NCBI GenBank assembly: GCA_014218235.1
Contig: CM024766.1
Span: 48,883,359 to 48,947,358 of the forward strand
Length of the DNA stretch: 64,000 nt
Direction: 5' to 3'
DNA from: Colocasia esculenta
Lineage: Eukaryota; Streptophyta; Magnoliopsida; Alismatales; Araceae
Shown here: one piece after another, positions 61,329 to 64,000 of the stretch
Layout of the letters: the number at the start of each line of letters is the position of its first letter
How positions within the stretch are numbered: the stretch's first letter is position 1
Made by a program: the position numbers and the translations under genes
Notes under the pieces: generated by a model
Databases searched by the model: none
The model's input: the letters and a program-made list of their open reading frames with translations, nothing else
What the model was told of the DNA's origin: nothing

Positions 61329-61495
61329 CGAAGTTCAGAATTTTGAACAGAGTTCTAAAGTTTAGAACTTCAGAATCTGAACTTCAGGAATTCTGAAGTT
61401 CAGAATTCTAAACTTCAGAATTCTGAACAGAGTTCTAAAGTTTAGAACTTCAGAATCTGAACTTCAGGAATTCTGAAGTTCAGAATTCTAAACTG
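61329..61495. repeat. Outlying partial copies of the palindrome repeat
   Basis: Two ~75-bp copies of the palindromic part of the 59440-60640 repeat (TTCAGAATTCTGAACAGAG, then CTAAAGTTTAGAACTTCAG) lie directly before the Ca2+-ATPase exon fragment, without the unique part of the unit. Confidence 0.85.
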
Positions 61496-61543
61496 AGTTG
61501 AAGTTTGAACTGTTGTTTCTCTAATTTAGGACTTATTTTGTGC

Positions 61544-62095
61544 TTTAGGTTAAGGGTCTGGCGAATTTACTAAAGACAAATTTAGACTAGGGAATTAGTG
61601 CAGATGAAAGTGAACTGTTACGCCGCAGGAATGCATTTGGTTCTAATACATACCCAAGAAAGAAAGGACGGAGCTTTTGGGTATTTCTGTGTGATCCATC
61701 TTTTGATGTTTTTTTCTTGATAGACTTTCAGGATGGCAAGGTGTCAAGATTTGGAAGCCAATTTGGATGACAAGGTGCTGAACAGGAACGGAAATACATG
61801 TAGTCACAAAGAACAAGATGAAACTTCCAACTGCCACTTCTATAATATGTTATAATTTTTTGAAGAAATAAAATAGATGATAGATTACTTAGTTGTCTAT
61901 ATTTCTCATCTTCTCTGTACACTGTACAGATTGAAGTAGTGCATGGTATCCTTTTGGCTTCACCACTTTATGGTTTTGTTGATTTTCCAAGTGCTGAATT
62001 TCAATGTGTATTCATCTGTCTAGGGCATTAAAGAAGGATGGTATGATGGCGGAAGCATTGCATTTGCTGTTATGATTGTTATAGTTGTTACAGGT
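61544..62095 (+). pseudogene. Autoinhibited Ca2+-ATPase (ACA-type) exon fragments
   Basis: After an acceptor-like TTTGTGCTTTAG the text reads VKGLANLLKTNLD, stop, GISADESELLRRRNAFGSN, then TYPRKKGRSFW. This is the region linking the autoinhibitory domain to the first membrane segment in plant P2B Ca2+-ATPases, the calmodulin-regulated pumps that export Ca2+ from the cytosol. The match fails soon after GRSFWVFLC. A second piece at about 62023-62089, after CTGTCTAG, reads GIKEGWYDGGSIAFAVMIV, which lies a short way downstream in the same family, and ends at a GTATGA donor-like site. The membrane helix normally between them is missing and a nonsense codon is present. No catalytic domain follows. 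This is a transposed or captured pseudogene fragment with introns retained, so it came from DNA rather than mRNA. Confidence 0.8.
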
Positions 62096-62149
62096 ATGAT
62101 CTTTTCTCTGAGGAAATGAGATAGGCTACTATAGCAACAATGCTGAAAA

Positions 62150-62918
62150 TAATATGCAGAATTGCAAGGCTTTCTCCAATCCAATGAATGCAAGTGAGAA
62201 ATTGAGTCTCATTGATGGGACTGCCAAAGCCAATGACACACTATTCAGAGGATTAGTTGGTGGATTGTTATATTTGACCCACACACATCCAGACATTCTA
62301 TTTGCTGTCAGTTTAGTCTCAAGGTTTATGCACAGTCCATCAATGAATCACCTGGGAGCAGCAAAACGCATTTTGCGTTACGTCAGGGCGACCACCAGCT
62401 ATGGAATATGGTATAGGCCAAGCACCTCTTTTAATTTATTTGGCTTTACTGACAGTGATTGGGCAGGTGCAGTAGATGATCGAAAGAGCACAAGCGGGTT
62501 CATCTTTGCACTCGGTTCAGGTGCAATATCTTGGAACTCAAAGAAGCAAAGTACCACTGCATTGTCATCATCTGAGGCGGAATATATAGCTGCATCAGTA
62601 GCTACATGTCAAGCAATTTGGATGCGCCGACTTTTGAAGGACTTGGGTCAAGCTCAAGCACATGCAACACCAATCTATTGTGATAACAAGGCAACCATAG
62701 CAATGACAAAAAAACCAGTTTGTCATGGCCGGACCAAGCATATTCAGCTCCGCCACCACTTCATTCGAGAAGCTGTCACTAAAGAACAAATTGTGTTGAA
62801 GCACTGCTCTACCAGTGAACAAGTTGCAGATGGATTTACTAAAGCACTCTCATACCCAAAGTTGGTAGTGGACTCTATTTTATATAGTTTTCAGGAGTTT
62901 GTTGTGCCTATTTTATAG
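62150..62918 (+). pseudogene. Ty1/copia pol fragment: end of RT and RNase H
   Basis: An uninterrupted frame starts MQNCKAFSNPMNASEKL (first Met 62154) and includes LFRGLVGGLLYLTHTHPDI, GFTDSDWAGAVDDRKSTSG, SSSEAEYIAASVATCQAIW, YCDNKATIAMTKKPVCHGRTKHI and QVADGFTKALSYPK, ending at 62918. These are the RT C-terminus and complete RNase H of a copia element from a lineage different from A and B. Everything upstream (gag, integrase, most of RT) is missing. The frame has no stops, so it is younger or better preserved than the Sirevirus copies. It lies directly after the Ca2+-ATPase fragment. Confidence 0.9.
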
Positions 62919-62926
62919 GGATAGTT

Positions 62927-63118
62927 TGTTAGTGTGTTATGCTCCAGGTTAGTGGATGCTGTGCCTCAAGTAGTGGGGTACGGTGTCATCTTTTGTTCTA
63001 TATATATATGTGTTTAGAAACTACTCTGATATATATAACTCTGCTACATAAGAAAAATTATCCTCTCTAGTTTGTTCCTCTTCTGTGTGTGTGGTTTCTG
63101 TGTGCCTATTGTCCTACA
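62927..63118 (+). repeat. Probable short LTR of the truncated copia element
   Basis: TGTTAGTGTGTTATGCTCC begins eight bases after the pol stop, preceded by a weak purine tract (AGGGATAG). It has a TATA box (CTATATATATATG, about 62998-63010) and ends near CCTACA at 63118. At about 192 bp it is typical of small copia LTRs. The right edge is tentative because CCTACAG could also be a splice acceptor of the next fragment. Confidence 0.6.
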
Positions 63119-64000
63119 GATTTTTCCAACATTTTAAAAAATCATTCTTCAAACTGTGCTCCTGCAGTGAATTTGAATCCTAGCAAGGAAGACCTAGAGG
63201 CATCTTTCAAAGACAAAGGGAATGCAGGCTCCATTGATGGTGTTCCAGTTAACCCTGTTCATGTGCAATTTAACAGAGGTGGTCACACCAGCAGCAGCAT
63301 TTCTGAAAAAGGTTCTATTAATGTAAATGCTATTCCTGGTGGATTTGACTCTTTTCTTGATCAGTGGGATGCTGTAACAGAATTTTACTTTGATGATCAC
63401 TTTGCCAAAGGATCAGAACTGAACTCTCTTGGGCCATTTGAAATTCAGGTCCTTAAAACCCCTGGAATTTCAGCTCAGAGATTTGGTGGGCTTCAGTTTG
63501 AATTTACTGGAATGAATGAAATAAAACTTGTGGGAAATTTCCATATTCTGCTTCCATCTATTATTGTGCATGATGGAATGGATTTATGCCTGGTTGCTTG
63601 GATCCTTTGGCCAGATGAGGAAAGCAGATACAGCCCAAACCTAGAAAAGGTATTCATAAGTTAAGTTGTAATAATACCATCAGTTCTGCAGAGGCTGCCA
63701 CATGATTGTCTTGTACCCCATCCTAATTCCATGGTTTGCTATATATTTCTTGAACTTCAATGTAGGTGAGTTAAACCATTTAGTTTTTGCATGCAATTCC
63801 TACAGGTTGTTAAGAAACGGTTAATCAGTGAGGCAGCAGCAGCAGCTAGTCGAGATGGTAGGTGGAGAAATCAGCTGAGACGGGCAGCACACGATGGTTG
63901 CTGTCGACGAGTGGCCCAAATACGAGCTTTGACTTCCGTCTTGTGGGCGATGCTTGTATCAGAAAATATGATTAATGTGCTTGCTGACATTGAGAATCCT
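63119..64000 (+). pseudogene. Probable DNA polymerase theta (TEBICHI-like) gene fragment
   Basis: Exon-like stretch to 63652 (…GGFDSFLDQWDAVTEFYFDD..., LVAWILWPDEESRYSPNLEK), donor AAAG|GTATTC, a ~154-bp intron, acceptor TCCTACAG at 63806, then VVKKRLISEAAAAASRDGRW, RRAAHDGCCRRVAQIRALTS and VLADIENP at the window edge. The DxCLxxWxLxPDxxxPxLE pattern and the following Ala-rich and VLADIE blocks fit the exonuclease-like to polymerase linker of A-family DNA polymerase theta, which does end joining in plants as TEBICHI. I judge this from remembered pattern only. Upstream helicase exons are absent and the sequence between GPFEI and QVLKTPG looks shortened, so it is probably a fragment. It could still be the edge of a gene continuing beyond 64000. 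Confidence 0.5.

Overview
This window is plant nuclear DNA made almost entirely of nested transposable elements. I found no intact host gene. The case for a flowering plant rests on Sirevirus-type Ty1/copia elements with an extra envelope-like ORF, a Tekay/Del-type Ty3/gypsy element with long LTRs, methionine-initiator tRNA primer sites (TGGTATCAGAGC), hAT- and CACTA-type ends, a plant LINE, and fragments of a lectin receptor kinase, an autoinhibited Ca2+-ATPase and a probable DNA polymerase theta gene. I cannot name the species.

Layout. 1-2988: 3' part of a copia element (element 0): envelope-like ORF, polypurine tracts and an LTR with an ordered palindrome array. It appears to sit in the 5' LTR of element A, of which only the last ~295 bp remain (3001-3295). 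Element A (Sirevirus, + strand) runs to 50455: gag 3358-5139, pol 5140-8199, envelope-like region 8669-12025 continuing at 24610-24899, 3' LTR 25102-26196 continuing at 49494-50455. Element C (12026-24604, - strand, TSD ATGCA) splits A's envelope-like gene. C is an LTR element with no recognisable gag or pol, and one of its LTRs holds D, a solo gypsy LTR (13729-16805, TSD CGGCC). A's 3' LTR is split by a hAT-like element (26197-49485, 8-bp TSD GGTATATC) carrying a lectin receptor kinase fragment. That hAT is split by element B (27095-48763, TSD AATTT), a second Sirevirus. B's envelope-like gene is split by element E (36318-45187, - strand, TSD TCTTC), a Tekay-like gypsy of the same LTR family as D.

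Downstream of A lies a gypsy remnant F (50456-51929; LTR tail, primer site, partial gag). A LINE (51930-54863) follows. It is cut at 54864 by a CACTA-like terminus. From there to the end are a GC-rich minisatellite (55130-55885), long non-coding AT-rich DNA, a ~250-290 bp tandem repeat full of TTCAGAATTCTGAA palindromes (59440-60640), exon fragments of a Ca2+-ATPase (61544-62095), a truncated copia 3' end with its LTR (62150-63118) and a probable DNA polymerase theta fragment (63119-64000).

Relative ages follow from nesting: F is older than A; A is older than 0, C and the hAT; C is older than D; the hAT is older than B; B is older than E. All coding regions carry stops or frameshifts, so no element here looks autonomous. 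The most interesting signals are non-coding: phased palindrome pairs in the element 0 LTR, a repeated hairpin array in the R/U5 of A and B, motif arrays that diverge from a common LTR position in A and B, and an intron-like insert in the gag of E.
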